From Pseudorasbora parva (Eukaryota > Chordata > Actinopteri > Cypriniformes > Gobionidae), in the NCBI RefSeq assembly GCF_024679245.1, contig NC_090176.1:45961086-46025085 (forward strand): a DNA stretch of 64,000 bases, written 5' to 3'. Positions 46,747 to 59,000 of this stretch are shown one piece after another. Below the pieces are notes generated by a model that saw nothing but the letters and a program-made list of their open reading frames with translations, was not told where the DNA came from and did not search any database. The position numbers and the translations under genes were made by a program. Numbering within the stretch: position 1 is the first letter of the stretch; every line of letters begins with the position of its first letter.

Positions 46747-47100
46747 TCAATAACAACATAAAATGTAAGGAAAAGGATAAATGTATGTCTGTGTGAAGAA
46801 TAAGAATAAATGTAGAAAATTGTATTGGACATTCTGTACATGCCCACAGACAACGTATTCATAAGCATCCAGTGATTTATATGTTGTCTCGGGTGTATAC
46901 GCTCGGTTTCTCAGATAAATACGTATATATCCGACCACTAAGTTATATCTGGCCATCTGCAAACGTCTTCTATCCACTCCACTAGTACATGGATCTGGTA
47001 GCCGAATACCATTTGATAAAGTCAACTTTTTAAAATAACTTTCTCGGCTTGTGTTGCTTAATCCGCTCTCGTAGCTTGACATGCTGCTGATTCTCACCAC
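46747..47100 (-). pseudogene. SWIM/YqaJ-type protein N-terminus, copy 1
   Basis: The minus-strand frame starts MVRISSMSSYESGLSNTSRE and SYFKKLTLSNGIRLPDPC, passes a frameshifted part, and resumes TPETTYKSLDAYEYVVCGHV followed by QNVQYNFL. A pattern of the form YT.ETLKAYKSL.AY.Y...GHVQ.V is the segment preceding the SWIM zinc finger in multicopy fish proteins that end in a YqaJ-like (lambda-exonuclease-type) nuclease domain. Neither the SWIM finger nor the nuclease is present. The last 30 or so codons run into AT-rich, probably non-coding sequence. Confidence 0.55.
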
Positions 47101-47271
47101 AGTTTGTTGCCAAAATGCGCATACGTTGCTACGTCATCATTGTATACAAACAGTAAAAGGGTCTATACCTCATTCGAACGCTTCAGGCACGTTGACGAGC
47201 TGCCATTTTAGAACGGTCAACACACGTCAACACTTCAGATGCTGTCAATCATCATTAGGAAAAAAAGAATA

Positions 47272-47344
47272 CTGCGCCTGCGCAGCCTCTGTGAAACTCT
47301 GTAGAGCCTGGCGCGATTTAACTTCACGAAGAAACCTTTCTCAG
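47272..47344 (+). promoter_or_regulatory. NRF1-like site followed by a possible first-exon donor
   Basis: CTGCGCCTGCGCAG (47272-47285) differs by one base from the NRF1 palindrome TGCGCATGCGCA, a motif typical of CpG-poor housekeeping promoters. About 60 bp later CTTTCTCAG is followed by GTGAGA (47345-47350), a donor. An AAAATGGC word (reverse strand) lies at about 47204-47211. No downstream exon could be joined to it. Confidence 0.3.
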
Positions 47345-47350
47345 GTGAGA

Positions 47351-47957
47351 CGTTTGTGTTAGTTTAGAAATTATAATATTGGATCTATTCTACACAAAAA
47401 CCATCACAACAGGCTTCATGGTTCTTGAATTTCAATTCCCAGTAGGCCTATTCAAGAACTGGAAAATGTATGTGAAAACAAACATTGACCCTTTGAAAGT
47501 GTTTAAATCAATCTAAATGTAAGAGTATTTAAAGAAGAGAAAACAACATATTTCTGCTGTTCTATAAGCATGCCCTTCTGTCAGCGAGTCTGTTGTCTAT
47601 TTTTGCTGCGATGCTTGCGCTGAATTAAAGCCACGGTGCATAGTTCTTGATAAACTTGTCCTTTATTAACATGAAAGATAACCGATTTCAACATTAAATC
47701 ATGTAGTGCAGTGTTCCGTGTGTTTCACAATCACCACATAACATCCAGCGCTGTGAAATAAATGGCCTAATAAAATACATGAAAAACACATCACTGCCAG
47801 AAGATTTTGCCCAAAATATTTGAAGGGTAATTTGATTGTTTAGTTTGCCTCATGTCCATTAGACAACACGGAGGGGCGGCTATCCTGGGACTTGCCACCT
47901 GGCGGCGATTGAGTCGCAGAGGCTTCAGTTTCTGAGAGGAGTACTGCAGGCTTGGAT
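47351..47957. other. Unassigned DNA
   Basis: Nothing recognised. Confidence 0.35.
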
Positions 47958-48268
47958 TCAACTTCTCAAATTAATTCCTATGAAAGTCAAGCTTCCAAAG
48001 GCATGAACTGAAAACATGAACATGCGCTGTGAATCTATGCCGCGAGGGCGGTCACGTTTACCTCAGCTCTCATCACGAGCTCATCCATGACTGTCAGTGT
48101 AATCTGACTCCTGCAGCGTTTGTGCTGTAGGGATGTGCGGTATATCGGTACTGGAAAAATACCGTTATATATTTTATTTAAAATGGTACGATATCATGAT
48201 TTTGCGCATGGTATATGCTATTTTTTCCGAAGTTTTTGTAATTACTTTGCTTATAAAACTGATGAAGA

Positions 48269-48567
48269 ACCATCAAACCATCTCATTTAGACATTTATTT
48301 TCTTTTTACACTGATCAATGCACATAAATAACATAAGATCAAATATCACAAAATCTTCAGCTTTCGTTTCAAACAATGACATTTAGAGCTCATAATAGTG
48401 TACTATTGCACTATAACATAAGACCATCAAACCATCTCATTTAGACATTTATTTTCTTTTTACACTGATCAATGCACATAAATAACATAAGATCAAATAT
48501 CACAAAATCTTCAGCTTTCGTTTCAAACAATGACATTTAGAGCTCATAATAGTGTACTATTGCACTA
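48269..48567 (+). repeat. 154-bp tandem duplication
   Basis: 48269-48422 and 48423-48567 begin ACCATCAAACCATCTCATTT and look identical by eye over about 145 bp, so the duplication is recent compared with the surrounding element. Confidence 0.92.
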
Positions 48568-48907
48568 TTTACTTTTGCGTTAGAAACAACCGACTGTGTT
48601 TATGTGAACTCACTAAAGGCTGACATTTTTACATAATTCTGTGTTTTTGACTGTTTAAGGAAACTTAATTTGTAATGTGCGAGCTCTAAGTTACAGGCTT
48701 GTGTGTGTCGTTGTTACGAGCTCATATCTCCTGTAACTTATTACGAAATGCTATAAAATCGCTTGCATGTTCAAATGATTTCCGTTATCCATCCTGAGAC
48801 GAATGTGAAATGTTGAATCGGATTATGCAGATTGCTTTAGTGTAGGTGTGATGTCTTTTGAAACCAGAAGCAATTTGCTAATTTTGAGAGATTTTTGCTG
48901 AAATTAT

Positions 48908-49710
48908 TAGGGCTGTACTAGAATAATCGAATATTCGAATATTCGTTCGGTGAGGTGGCATTCGATTTTCAGTTTTGAGATTCGAATATTCTTTTTTTTT
49001 TTTTTCAACTCGTGACTTCCGTCGCGGACTCATTCTCACTCATGCTTGAAATAATAATAATACATTTAAAAAAACACCGCAACATGCTTTCAATAAAAGC
49101 ATTGCACATTTTAAAGATTTAAATTAACAAAAAGTCAGAATAAGACAAAATAAATCCCTTATATAGAATAAAACTAATTGTAATAGATATTACATTTTGT
49201 GTCATTTTAAAAACAATTCATTTATTCTTATTCAACTGTTTATAACCATGCTACCGTGTTCTTACATTTATAAATCACTGTGCGTTACTAATTTAATTTC
49301 TGTTTTGGGATTAATTTGTTTTAAAGAAAGGTTTGTTATTAATACCTTATTAAAGTTCTTGCCCTCAACAGACTTTGTGTTTTGTATCACTGTCCGTTTT
49401 CGGAGCATAAACCTGCCCGTGTAATGCGTACCGGAAACTGTTCTATTTAAAAGATTATTAAATGTTTATTAATATTTAAAGAATGTGTGCCACCTGATCA
49501 TATTGCACCAAATGCAACACTGCACTCCACTGGGTCTACCGCAACACATTTACGATGCCGAAGAGTGAAACGTGAAGTCGTGAAAGATGATACAAATGCA
49601 AACCGACACTATTATTATATATTTAGCCCCACCCACCGAAGCTTCGAATATTCGATATTGATTGCCACCTAAGCTTCGAAGCTCAAAAAACGGCATTCGA
49701 AACAGCCCTA
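48908..49710. mobile_element. hAT element nested in a hAT, 803 bp
   Basis: TAGGGCTGTACTAGAATAAT on the left and TAGGGCTGTTTCGAATGCCG in reverse on the right. Exact duplication GAAATTAT (48900-48907, 49711-49718). Subterminal TCGAATATTCGAA words on both sides. Confidence 0.93.
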
Positions 49711-50289
49711 GAAATTATTTCTCACAAGAAAGTTTTCAAATGACTGATTTGATGTGATAAGCTTTGCTGATTAATTTACTAATAAACATTTGTGGTAATT
49801 TCCCACTTTATAAACTCAAAACATAATTGTACCTGGGGGCATAATTGTACTCATTCGCATGCAATATACCCATACTATCATCAGACCGTGTGGTATCGAT
49901 TTAATATCGGTACTTCGGTATTAGATTGTAGTACCGTAACAAAGCCAAAATTGTGGTATCGAGCCATCCCTATTGTGCTGTGACACTCCCTCAGCGGCTA
50001 AATCACATTATATTGAACAGACACGTTCAGTTTTTAATTGTAGTGTCTATTCTCTAACTGAACTGATTTTATGAAAATGAACGCGGTGGGAGAGTGATTC
50101 AGTAATCTAGTAGGGCAGCGAAGCATTCTGGGAATTGTTGTCTTTCATCCCCATGAGAAAAAAATACATTTTCTGTCTTTTCTCAGTCTAGAAAGCACCA
50201 AATTAAAAAATAATTTCACATTTCTACTACATTAATGACCCAGTTTAAATACAGATTCGTCTTTCCAGTGCTGAAGTACCCCTTTAATG

Positions 50290-50744
50290 CCGAATCATTA
50301 TTGCATTTTGGTGATTTGTTTGTTGTTTTTTTGTTATTGGTCTTGCTCTTTTTCATCAGGCAATTAAAATTGGGTTAGGGATTTCGGTAACCAACCCTAA
50401 TGATGTATTAAATGACACTTTTTTTTTTTCATATGAAACCATAAAATGCTCAAGATGGGACTCGCAGCAGCTCTAGAGATGACGATCATGCATTCATGTC
50501 AATGAGATGGCAGAGGCTGAAAACGCAGCTCAAGCTGAGTCGTAGCTTGGCGCCACGCACAGACTGCGAATTGCGGTGCCGGTGTGCATGCACTCATAAA
50601 AAACAATGCGTTCAATTTTAAGCGCAAATTTTAAGATGTGGCGTGGCATGGTGCTTCTCGTCCGGTGTGTGTTCTCCTGTGTTTGTGGTAAATGAAATTG
50701 CGTGTTTGAGCCATTCACTCACACTCGTTCTGCAGGGTTTTTTT
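50290..50744. other. Unassigned DNA
   Basis: Contains a small inverted pair TTAGGGATTTCGGTAACC / AACCCTAA at about 50373-50400; otherwise nothing. Confidence 0.35.
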
Positions 50745-50752
50745 GTGGTTAG

Positions 50753-51575
50753 TAGGGCTGCACAATTAATCGAAATCGAACCGCAATCGCGATTTGGATG
50801 ATGTGCAATTATGAAAGCTTAAAGGCTGCGATTTTAATTACATAAATAAATAGTGTTAGCGAAGAGCGGCTCTGAGATCAGGAGTACACTTTGCTCCGTC
50901 TGAAAGACTGCGAGTTTGAGTCGCTTATAACGTGGGTTTGAAAAAGCAACATGAGTCAAACATCTTCACAAACTAGTGAAGCATTCATAAACCTGTTCAA
51001 CAAAAGACAACGTTTAATAACATGTTTTACCTCACTTCATATCATCAGTCGAGTGTTTGTGAGTTAATGTGGCTTCTCATCACAGAGTTAGGCAGACAAT
51101 GCATTATTTTATAGTATTCTACGTCAATCAGCACTGCATTATACTTTATTATTATGAAAATTCTCTAGATGGCTTGAAGAACTCAAATAAACCATATTTT
51201 GCTGCAGTCGTGTTTATTGTCGTCATGTTTCAGAAAAGCGTTTCTATCTTCTGTTTACAGCGTTAGCTTCACATAAGGGGTTTCCTGAAAATGAACGTCG
51301 TCATATCACTTCTCTGAGGCAAATGTGTCTTTTCCGTTCGAGGGCGCCCTCTGGCTTTCAGTATGAATTAAACGTTTGGGTAATAAATTATAAATAAGAA
51401 AAATAATACATAAGAAATTAAAAAACTTAACAAACTTAAAAAATAATAAATTTAAAGGACAATGCATGTTTTCAATCGATGTACAGGAGTTTTTTCCCTC
51501 ACAGTCGATGCGCAAGAGGTTAATATTGCATATTAAAGACATAGACATTGAAATTATCGCAGATAAACCACATAT

Positions 51576-51644
<69 letters not shown>

Positions 51645-51896
51645 TATATATTCAATTATAAAAATGTTATTGTAATGGTAATTTCTTATTTTTTAAAAAA
51701 TATTTTTAGCAGTAATAATCACAATAATTATTATTAGTCATATTAATAGGCCTATATAAACACAATGTTAATATGTATGTATACACACACTTAATTTGTG
51801 TAAATTAATAAAAATAATAATTGCATTTTAAATTGCAATCACAATTTTAACCAGAATAATCGCAATTATATATTTTCTCCAAATCGTGCAGCCCTA
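50753..51896. mobile_element. hAT element, 1144 bp
   Basis: Ends TAGGGCTGCACAATTAATCG and, in reverse, TAGGGCTGCACGATTTGGAG. Exact duplication GTGGTTAG (50745-50752, 51897-51904). Subterminal AATCGAAATCG and AATCGCAATT words. A TA microsatellite lies inside at 51582-51652. No transposase. Confidence 0.93.
51582..51652 (+). repeat. TA dinucleotide array
   Basis: Near-pure TA with one short ACACAC interruption at about 51634. Confidence 0.95.
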
Positions 51897-52123
51897 GTGG
51901 TTAGTTAGTCTAGAGCCCTGAACTTAGATAAACACGGAAGCAACTAAAGCAGCTGCCAGTAGGTACTGTATGTCCTCGGCACTACAGAAATGCAAGTATT
52001 ACATTTTTAAAATTTTGTACCGACTTTGTAACGAAGTACCGGTGCCTTTGACATCCCTAATAGACCCTTTTACTGGTTGTATACAATGTAGCAACGTATG
52101 CGCGCGCATTTTGGCAACAAACT

Positions 52124-52489
52124 GTGGTGAGAATCAGCAGCATGTCAAGCTACGTGAGCGGATTAAGCAACACAAACCGAGAAAGTTATTTTAAAAAGTT
52201 GACTTTATCAAATGGTATTCGGCTACCAGATCCGTGTACTATAGTGGAGTGGATAGAAGACGTTAGCAGATGGCCAGATATACAGTGGTCGGATACGTAT
52301 TTAGTTGAGAAACCGAGCGTGTAAGTTACACCCGAGACAAGCAAATCACTGGATGCTTATGAATACGTTGTCTGTGGGCATGTACAGAATGTCCAATACA
52401 ATTTTCTACATTTATTCTTATTCTTCACACAGACATACATTTATCCTTTTCCTTACATTTTATGTTGTTATTGGTTCGTATGTGTCGAC
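52124..52489 (+). pseudogene. SWIM/YqaJ-type protein N-terminus, copy 2
   Basis: The frame MVRISSMSSYVSGLSNTNRE, SYFKKLTLSNGIRLPDPC, then TIVEWIEDVSRWPDIQWSD and TYLVEKPSV is open to a TAA at 52322-52324; after it the same frame runs TPETSKSLDAYEYVVCGHVQ. This copy keeps the W.ED...WP.I...D.Y stretch that is frameshifted in copy 1, so the two copies decayed independently here. SWIM finger and nuclease are missing as in copy 1. Confidence 0.6.
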
Positions 52490-54028
52490 ACTAGGGCTGC
52501 AGCTATCGATTCTTTTTGTAATCGATTAATCTACCACTTAATCGATCGATTAATCGGATAATAATTACTTTTTCTTTATTAAAGAGCAATAAGAGACAAT
52601 AAGACGGGTATCTTAAAATTAACATCTAATTTGTTTTCTTTTTAGAAAAATTAAGTTTTATTGCTGAAATTGCATACATTAATAACTGTGAAACTAAACA
52701 ATTTGAATGCATACAATTGCCATATTAAATAAAAATCTATTTCAAATTGCTTTAAAAAGGTAAACATAGTTCAATCTAAAACTAAACCTACAACCAATAA
52801 ATCTAAATAGTAGTAATATAAATAAGAATAATGCCAATATAAATATAAATATTCTAAGGCCATCCTTAAAAATATTTTGGTTTGCAGTAACAGTAAACAT
52901 TTTTTAAAAAAGGGTCGGTAGGTAGGTCAAATTTTTTTTTTTCAAATTTTAATGTAAAAAAAAAAGTACATTTTTGGTGATGGTGATTACGTAGGTATGA
53001 ATTTAAACCGACTGGGTCTTCAAGCCGGGCCTTCAGGCGCATAGGCTAATTGCAGGCTATATAGACCACAAACAATTTGAAATATTTGTCAAAAACATGT
53101 TTATTGCATAAATTTCAGGTGCATTCATTAAGAAAAGGTTCCAACCACCGGTAGCTGTCATTTAGGCCATCCTTAAAAATATTCTTGTTTGCCGTAACCC
53201 GACCGACCCTGTCAATTTAGGGCCGACTCAAATTATTATTATTTTTCCCTCTTAGTCCGACCGACTTGCCGGTTGTAAATTTGCATTAAGACCGACTAAT
53301 TTCTTTTTTTACTCTTCAAACAACTAATACAAAAGTAATAAAATAATATGAAATATATTTTAGTAAGTATTATAAATATATAAACTGCTTGGCTCTACAA
53401 ACGAAGGCTGCATTCTTTCTTTTATAGAAAAACCTGTGACGTCATCTATGTTTACACTAAGGTTAACGGATGTCTATGCTATGGCCTGCACGTGCGTTCG
53501 TTTCGGCTCATACTCTCATTCACTGTAACGTTAGACTATTAAAGCCCTGTTGGAGATTTCGCCGCATTGTGTGACAGGAGTCAGTGCCATGGCATGGACA
53601 CGTTACACACACCAGGCAAGTGCACTGCAGAGGGGAGGGCTTTGGGGGTTCGAGCCCGTGCCCTTTTTGAAAATTAATCAAAAGTGCCCCTCTCAACATT
53701 CATCATTACTATATTGTGGCCAATAAAACCGAATTTGAATTATAATTAATATAACAACGTGTACAAAACAGTAACAAATGGCGGAAAAGCCATATTTATC
53801 TTGTCTCTGTCAGTCTGAAATATCGTTGTCATAACGCGTTGCTATGGGTAGCGTGTGTTTTGCTCGACTACGCGCAGCGCGTGGTGGGAGCGGTGGCACC
53901 CACTGGTTGTAACTTGAAAAATAATGCTTTATGTATGGTTCTGTCGATGGATACACGTGCTGGCTCCTCAGTGATAGGCTACACTACAACAGCGATAATA
54001 AAAGAAAAACGTGGGCAAAACGGTCTAT

Positions 54029-55188
54029 TAGGGCTGGGCGATATGGCCAAAATTTCATATCCTGATATAGCTCATTTGATATCCCGATAACGATATACAT
54101 AACGATATAGCAACCTTTCTATTAATTCAGTTTATGAATAGTCTATACAAAATTGCAATGTGGAAATGCAGTTTGAAATGATATACAAAACAAATAAAGG
54201 TAGTATGGACTACATTTTTATTTTATTTAGAACCTTTACTAACCTAGCAAGACTGTTAGTAAAGTTAACACCTGCCTAGGGATGTTTACCGATGAACGTT
54301 TGACCGATGGTTGACCGTATCAACGTTAACCGATCAAAGTTGTCGGTTAAAATAAATAAAAAAGTGATCTCTAAATTAGGCTATTATAGACAGTGGACTA
54401 AACGCTACTACAGTTGGCCGTCTCATTCCAAAATCTTTTTGTGTGATTGAACATATCCCTCGCACTCAATTTTTCATAACTCGCCTGTTTGTACTTAATA
54501 AACCAATAAAAACATTTGGCGCGAGGTCACAGCGTTTGGGTTTGCGCGCTCACAAGGTTTGCAAAAAGTAAACACTCGAGGTTAGAGCCAGAGCAGACGA
54601 CAGTATGAAGCGTGCATTTCGCTTAAGATGGGCTTACATTTGGAAATATATTACATCTTCATTTCAGTGGTAACACATAAGGTGTTGATCGTCTTTCTTT
54701 ATTATTGTTAGCAGTAACGTTACCTCAAACTAAAGCGGCGTCTCTTCGGAGCTGTCATTTTCTTAAATGAGCCGCGGCAATGATTCAAATGAGCTTCTAA
54801 GGCTGGACAAACGCCTTTATTTTCAACGCGATCACCTTGTACCCAAACCATTTCGAAACTAAGGAAGGAGCCATTTGTCCTCTGATTACAAACAAGCTCC
54901 TCTGCGGCGCGTTTGCGGGACTCGTGTTTCGCGCTGTGGGGGATTTTAAAAAAGTGACGTGAGTGGAAGGGAGGCTGCAGCGTGTGTGTGTGTGTGAGTG
55001 AGAGAGCGAGAGAGAGACAGAGGGAGCGCGTTTATGTATTGCATGGGGCATGCCGTGGCGTGAGGTGCATCTTGACGTAAAATTCTGCCATAAACGCCTT
55101 ATCGTGGCGTAAGCGATAGAGCCTTATATAAAACGATAGACATTTTCTATCGTCCAGACGATATATTTCGTCATATCGCCCAGCCCTA
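54029..55188. mobile_element. hAT element inside inner H copy, 1160 bp
   Basis: TAGGGCTGGGCGATATGGCC on the left and TAGGGCTGGGCGATATGACG in reverse on the right. Exact duplication CGGTCTAT (54021-54028, 55189-55196); the outer H copy has a single uninterrupted CGGTCTAT at the same place (reverse strand near 57800). Subterminal CGATATA words. A TAGGGATGTTTACCGATGAA start at about 54278 suggests yet another fragment inside. Confidence 0.95.
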
Positions 55189-55627
55189 CGGTCTATCTTT
55201 GTAAACTATGTTCAATGCATGCGAGTGCTGCCTTATGACCAGTCATTTTCGCCATCATCACCCATGGGTATATTATACACATGCAGTATCACCCATGCAG
55301 TATATTCGCCAGAAGACGCGAATGAGAACTCTGCAGTGTGAGAAGCTGTCCAAAAAGCGGTACAAATATTGAGTTATTTTAAGTCTTGCGCTTGAACGGA
55401 CAAACTCACACAAAAAGTATATCAACATGTCGATCTTGATGAGTATCCAAGCAGACATAGTCTGATGCCTTAAGTGAACTGTATACAGTCGAGAACGACG
55501 AGCATATCCCTGTATAAGGTCTTAAAGGGGCAGTAGCCTTTACTGCTGTCTGTCAAACAAAAGATGAGGACATCACTCACTGCTCTTGATTGAATAGCTT
55601 TTGTAATTTTAAAAGGGATTGATCTTT

Positions 55628-56077
55628 AATTTAAACAGTTACATGTGCAGTTATTTTACATTTGATTTATTTATTCAATTGCTCTACCTAAAAACTAATG
55701 TTAGACCTACCTGAAAAAATCTGAAAAGCATTGTTTATTTTATTAGTATCTTTGCTCAATAGTATTTATTTGTGCTGCTGCTTGTATTTAAGTTTTTTGT
55801 TCTTATTTTCTTTATTTTTATTTGACAGTAGTTCTTTCTTTCCCTGAGCATGGCAAATAACAATAATTAATTAAATTGTTATAGCGCTTTTCTAGACACC
55901 CGAAGCGCTTTACATATAGAAGGGGGGAATCTCCTCGGACACCACCACCAAATACCAAACCGTACTGTAACCGTGAACCTAAAACCGTGATACAAACCGA
56001 GCCGTGAGCAATTACACCCCAAGTGTAACATATGTATGGGGGTGTCACAAAATTAGAAAATTTTCAAAAGGTGCCAT
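55628..56077. mobile_element. 450-bp insertion in inner H copy
   Basis: Absent from the outer copy, which reads GATCTTTGACTG straight through. It includes TTATAGCGCTTTTCTAGACA, a word common in a fish interspersed repeat, and ends with CCGTGATACAAACCG and GGGGGTGTCACAAAATTAG, resembling the end of a TAGGGGTGT hAT. No duplication visible; it may be a composite. Confidence 0.55.
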
Positions 56078-59000
56078 GACTGAAAAAAGGTTGGTAAACA
56101 CTGATTTAGTGAATGGCTGTGGCTCGACAGCAGGAAAAACAATCCAAACAATAACGATTTTTTAACCCTTTTCATTCATAATGTTAATCAAATCTATTAT
56201 TCTAAATGTAGGCTGCCAAGAAGGAGGAAAGAGGGGCAGTGTCTCTTTAAAAAAACTGAGAGACAATACATATTACAAAAATTTAACGTCTGAAAAAAAT
56301 GGTCTGCCATTGTCTGTGATGTTTGTTTGCTGTAATATTTACCAGTAAAGAGTAGGGTATAGCTACTTAATTAATTTAATTCATAAAAAAAAAAATCTTT
56401 TTAATATTCAAATACACTAGTCTATATCACCAGATGCGTTGGTTTAGCAACAAGTGCAAGCCACTTCAGAGACACAGAGAGTTGCGTGTTCTGAGTTAAC
56501 CCAATCGAGCGTAAAAATACGAATACATATACATATCATATACAATACATATCACTGGAAAATACTAAAATGGGAAGATAGCGGGAAAAGAGCTAAAATA
56601 CGTGAGAAACCCAGGAAAAAAGGGAGGGTTGACAGCTTTGAGTCAATGACAGCTAGCGGTGGTAGGAACCTTTTCTTAATGAATGCACCTGAAATTTATG
56701 CAATAAACATGTTTTTGACAAATATTTCAATTTGTTTGTGGTCTATATAGCCCGCAATTAGCCTATGAGCCCGAAGGCATTTTTTTTTACTGTTACTGCA
56801 AACCAAAATATTTTTAAGGATGGCCTTACTCATAGCTGTCAACCCTCCCTTTTTTCCGGGTTTCTCACGTAATTTAGCTCTTTTCCCGCTATCTTCCCGT
56901 TTTAGTATTTTCCAGTGATATGTATTGTATATGATTTGTATATGTATTCGTATTTTTACGCTTGATTGTGTTAACTCAGAAAACGCAACTATCTGTGTCT
57001 CTGAAGTGGCTTGCACTTGTTGCTAAACCAACGTATATGGTAATATAAACTAGTGTATTTGAATATTAAAAAGATTTTTTTTAATTTATAATTAAGCAGC
57101 TATAACCTACTCTTTACTGGTAAATATTACAGTAAACAAACATCACAGACAATGGCAGAGCATTTTTTTCAGACGTTATTTTATTTTTGTAATATTATGT
57201 ATTGTCTCTGTTTTTTTGAAGAGACACTGCCCCTCTTTCCTCCTTCTTGACAGCCTACATTTAGAATAATAGCTTTGATTAACAATGATGAAAAAGGTTT
57301 AAAAATCGCGATTGTTTGGATTGTTTTTCCTGCCGTCGATCCACAGCCATTCACTAAATCGGTGTTTCCCAACCTTTTTTCAGTCAAAGATCAATCCTTT
57401 TTAAAATTACAAAAGCTATTCAATCAAGAGCAGTCCTCATCTTTTGTTTGACAGACAGCAGTAAAGGCTACTGCCCCTTTAAGACCTTATACAGGGATAT
57501 GCTCGTCTTTCTCGACTGTATACAGTTCACTTAAGGCATCAGACTATGTCTGCTTGGATACTCATCAAGATCGAAATGTTGACATACTTTTTGTGTGAGT
57601 TTGTCCGTTGAAGCGCAAGACTTGAAGAACTCAATATTTGCGCGCTGTGAGACGTGCGTGCGCTTTTGTACCAGCGCAGAGAGACAGCTTCTCACACTGC
57701 AGAGTTCTCATTCGCGTCTTCTGGCGAAGGTTACTGGGTGATGACGGCGAAATGACTGGTATACGGCAGCACTCGCATGCATTGAACATAGTTTACAAAG
57801 ATAGACCGTTTTGCCCACGTTTTTCTTTTATTATCGCTGTTGTAGTGTAGCCTGTCTCTGATGGAGCCAGCACGTGTATCCATCGACAGAACTTTACATA
57901 AAGCATTAATTTTCAAGTTACAACCAGTGGGTGCCACCGCTCCCACCACGCGCTGCGGTCGAGCAAAACACACGCTACCCATAGCAACGCGTTATGACAA
58001 CGACATTTCAGACTGACAGAGACAAGATAAACGGCTTTTCCGCCATTTGTTACTGTTTTGTACACATTGTTATATTAATTATAATTCAAATTCGGGTTTA
58101 TTGGACACAATATAGTAATGATGAATGTTGAGAGGGGCACTTTTGATTAATTTTCAAAAAGGGCAAGGGTTCAAACCCCCAAAGCCCTCCCCTCTGCAGT
58201 GCACTTGCCTGGTGTGTGTAACGTGTCCATGCCATGGCACTGACTCCTGTCACACAATGCGGCGAAATCTCCAACAGGGCTTTAATAGTCTAACGTTACA
58301 GTGAATGAGAGTATGAGCCGAAACGAACGCACGTGCAGGCCATAGCATAGACATCCGTTAACCTTAGTGTAAACATAGATGACGTCACGGGTTTTTCTAT
58401 AAAATAAAGAACGTAGCCTTTGTATGTAGACCCAGGCAATTTATATATTTATAATACTTACTAAAATATATTCATATTATTTTATTACTTTTCTATTAGA
58501 TGTTTGAAGAGTAAAAAAAGAAATTGGTCGGTCTTAATGCAAATTTACAACCGGCAAGTCGGTCGGACTAAAAGGAAAAAAAAAAAAAAATTTGAGTCGG
58601 CCCTAAATTGACAGGGTCGGTCGGGTTACGGCAAACAAGAATATTTTTAAGGATGGCCTAATATTCTAATATTCTATAAATAATATAAATAACTAAACAT
58701 TGTATTTATGTTGTGCAACTTAACTTTCATGTTTCAGCTTCAGGCATGACATAAGCATTTACTGTCTTATTTACTCCTTCACTGAAGCAAAACAAATTGG
58801 ACAGGTTAACTTGGAACAAGAGATGTGCGGATCAGCTCTATCGTCACCGAATCAGCTGTTAGAAGCAAACCATCCACCCGCACCCGGTAGTCACAACTTC
58901 AAATCCTCCGTGTTAAGCGCGATGCTATCGTCACATATTAGCTACACTGAAGAAGGTTGCTAAACAAAACAAAAAAACCTATTTGGCAAAATTACATTTA

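Larger units (their letters stand above)
46174..47163. mobile_element. THAP/YqaJ-type two-gene element, copy 1 (ISL2EU-like?)
   Basis: Inverted ends GACCCTTTTAC are flanked by TA (46172-46173, 47164-47165). In 990 bp it carries a THAP-domain ORF on the plus strand (46304-46444) and, from the other end, an ORF of SWIM/YqaJ-protein type on the minus strand (46860-47094). Both point inward. A TA target with a THAP protein and a YqaJ-type nuclease gene recalls the ISL2EU superfamily; this placement is inference. Copy 2 (52063-60476 after removing inserts, about 977 bp) is almost the same length, so both come from an already shortened source element. Confidence 0.7.
48128..49972. mobile_element. 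hAT element inside K1 copy 2
   Basis: Ends TAGGGATGTGCGGTATATCG and, in reverse, TAGGGATGGCTCGATACCAC, flanked by exact TTGTGCTG duplications (48120-48127, 49973-49980). Rich in CGGTAC/ATACCG words near both ends. It holds a 154-bp tandem duplication and a further hAT (48908-49710). No transposase. Confidence 0.92.
47958..50289. mobile_element. TTAA-type element K1, copy 2, 5' truncated and interrupted
   Basis: AACTTCTCAAATTAATTCCT through AGTGCTGAAGTACCCCTTTAA repeats K1 (14226-16667) but starts about 310 bp into it. It lacks the CAGGG hAT of copy 1 and instead carries a TAGGG hAT at 48128-49972. The two copies together show the intact family sequence on both sides of each insertion. Confidence 0.85.
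53165..56825. mobile_element. Harbinger-like element H, inner copy, inverted
   Basis: Ends GGCCATCCTTAAAAATATTC and, in reverse, GGCCATCCTTAAAAATATTT with the duplication TTA (53162-53164, 56826-56828). Its sequence is the reverse complement of the outer copy: 53165-56655 pairs with 56829-58658 and 56655-56825 with 52858-53160. It carries a hAT (54029-55188) and an extra 450 bp (55628-56077) that the outer copy lacks, so both arrived after it was copied. Confidence 0.82.
52858..58658. mobile_element. Harbinger-like element H, outer copy
   Basis: Ends GGCCATCCTTAAAAATATTT and, in reverse, GGCCATCCTTAAAAATATTC with the 3-bp duplication TAA (52855-52857, 58659-58661), the TWA target of PIF/Harbinger. 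A second copy of the same family in opposite orientation is inserted at 53165-56825, splitting it into 52858-53164 and 56826-58658. Native length is about 2.1 kb. No transposase or MYB-like ORF was recognised. Confidence 0.8.

Noticed and set aside
53165..58658. Simple palindrome or inverted segmental duplication
   Set aside because: The segment order is A, B, reverse A, reverse B and both copies have 3-bp duplications, which fits self-insertion better.
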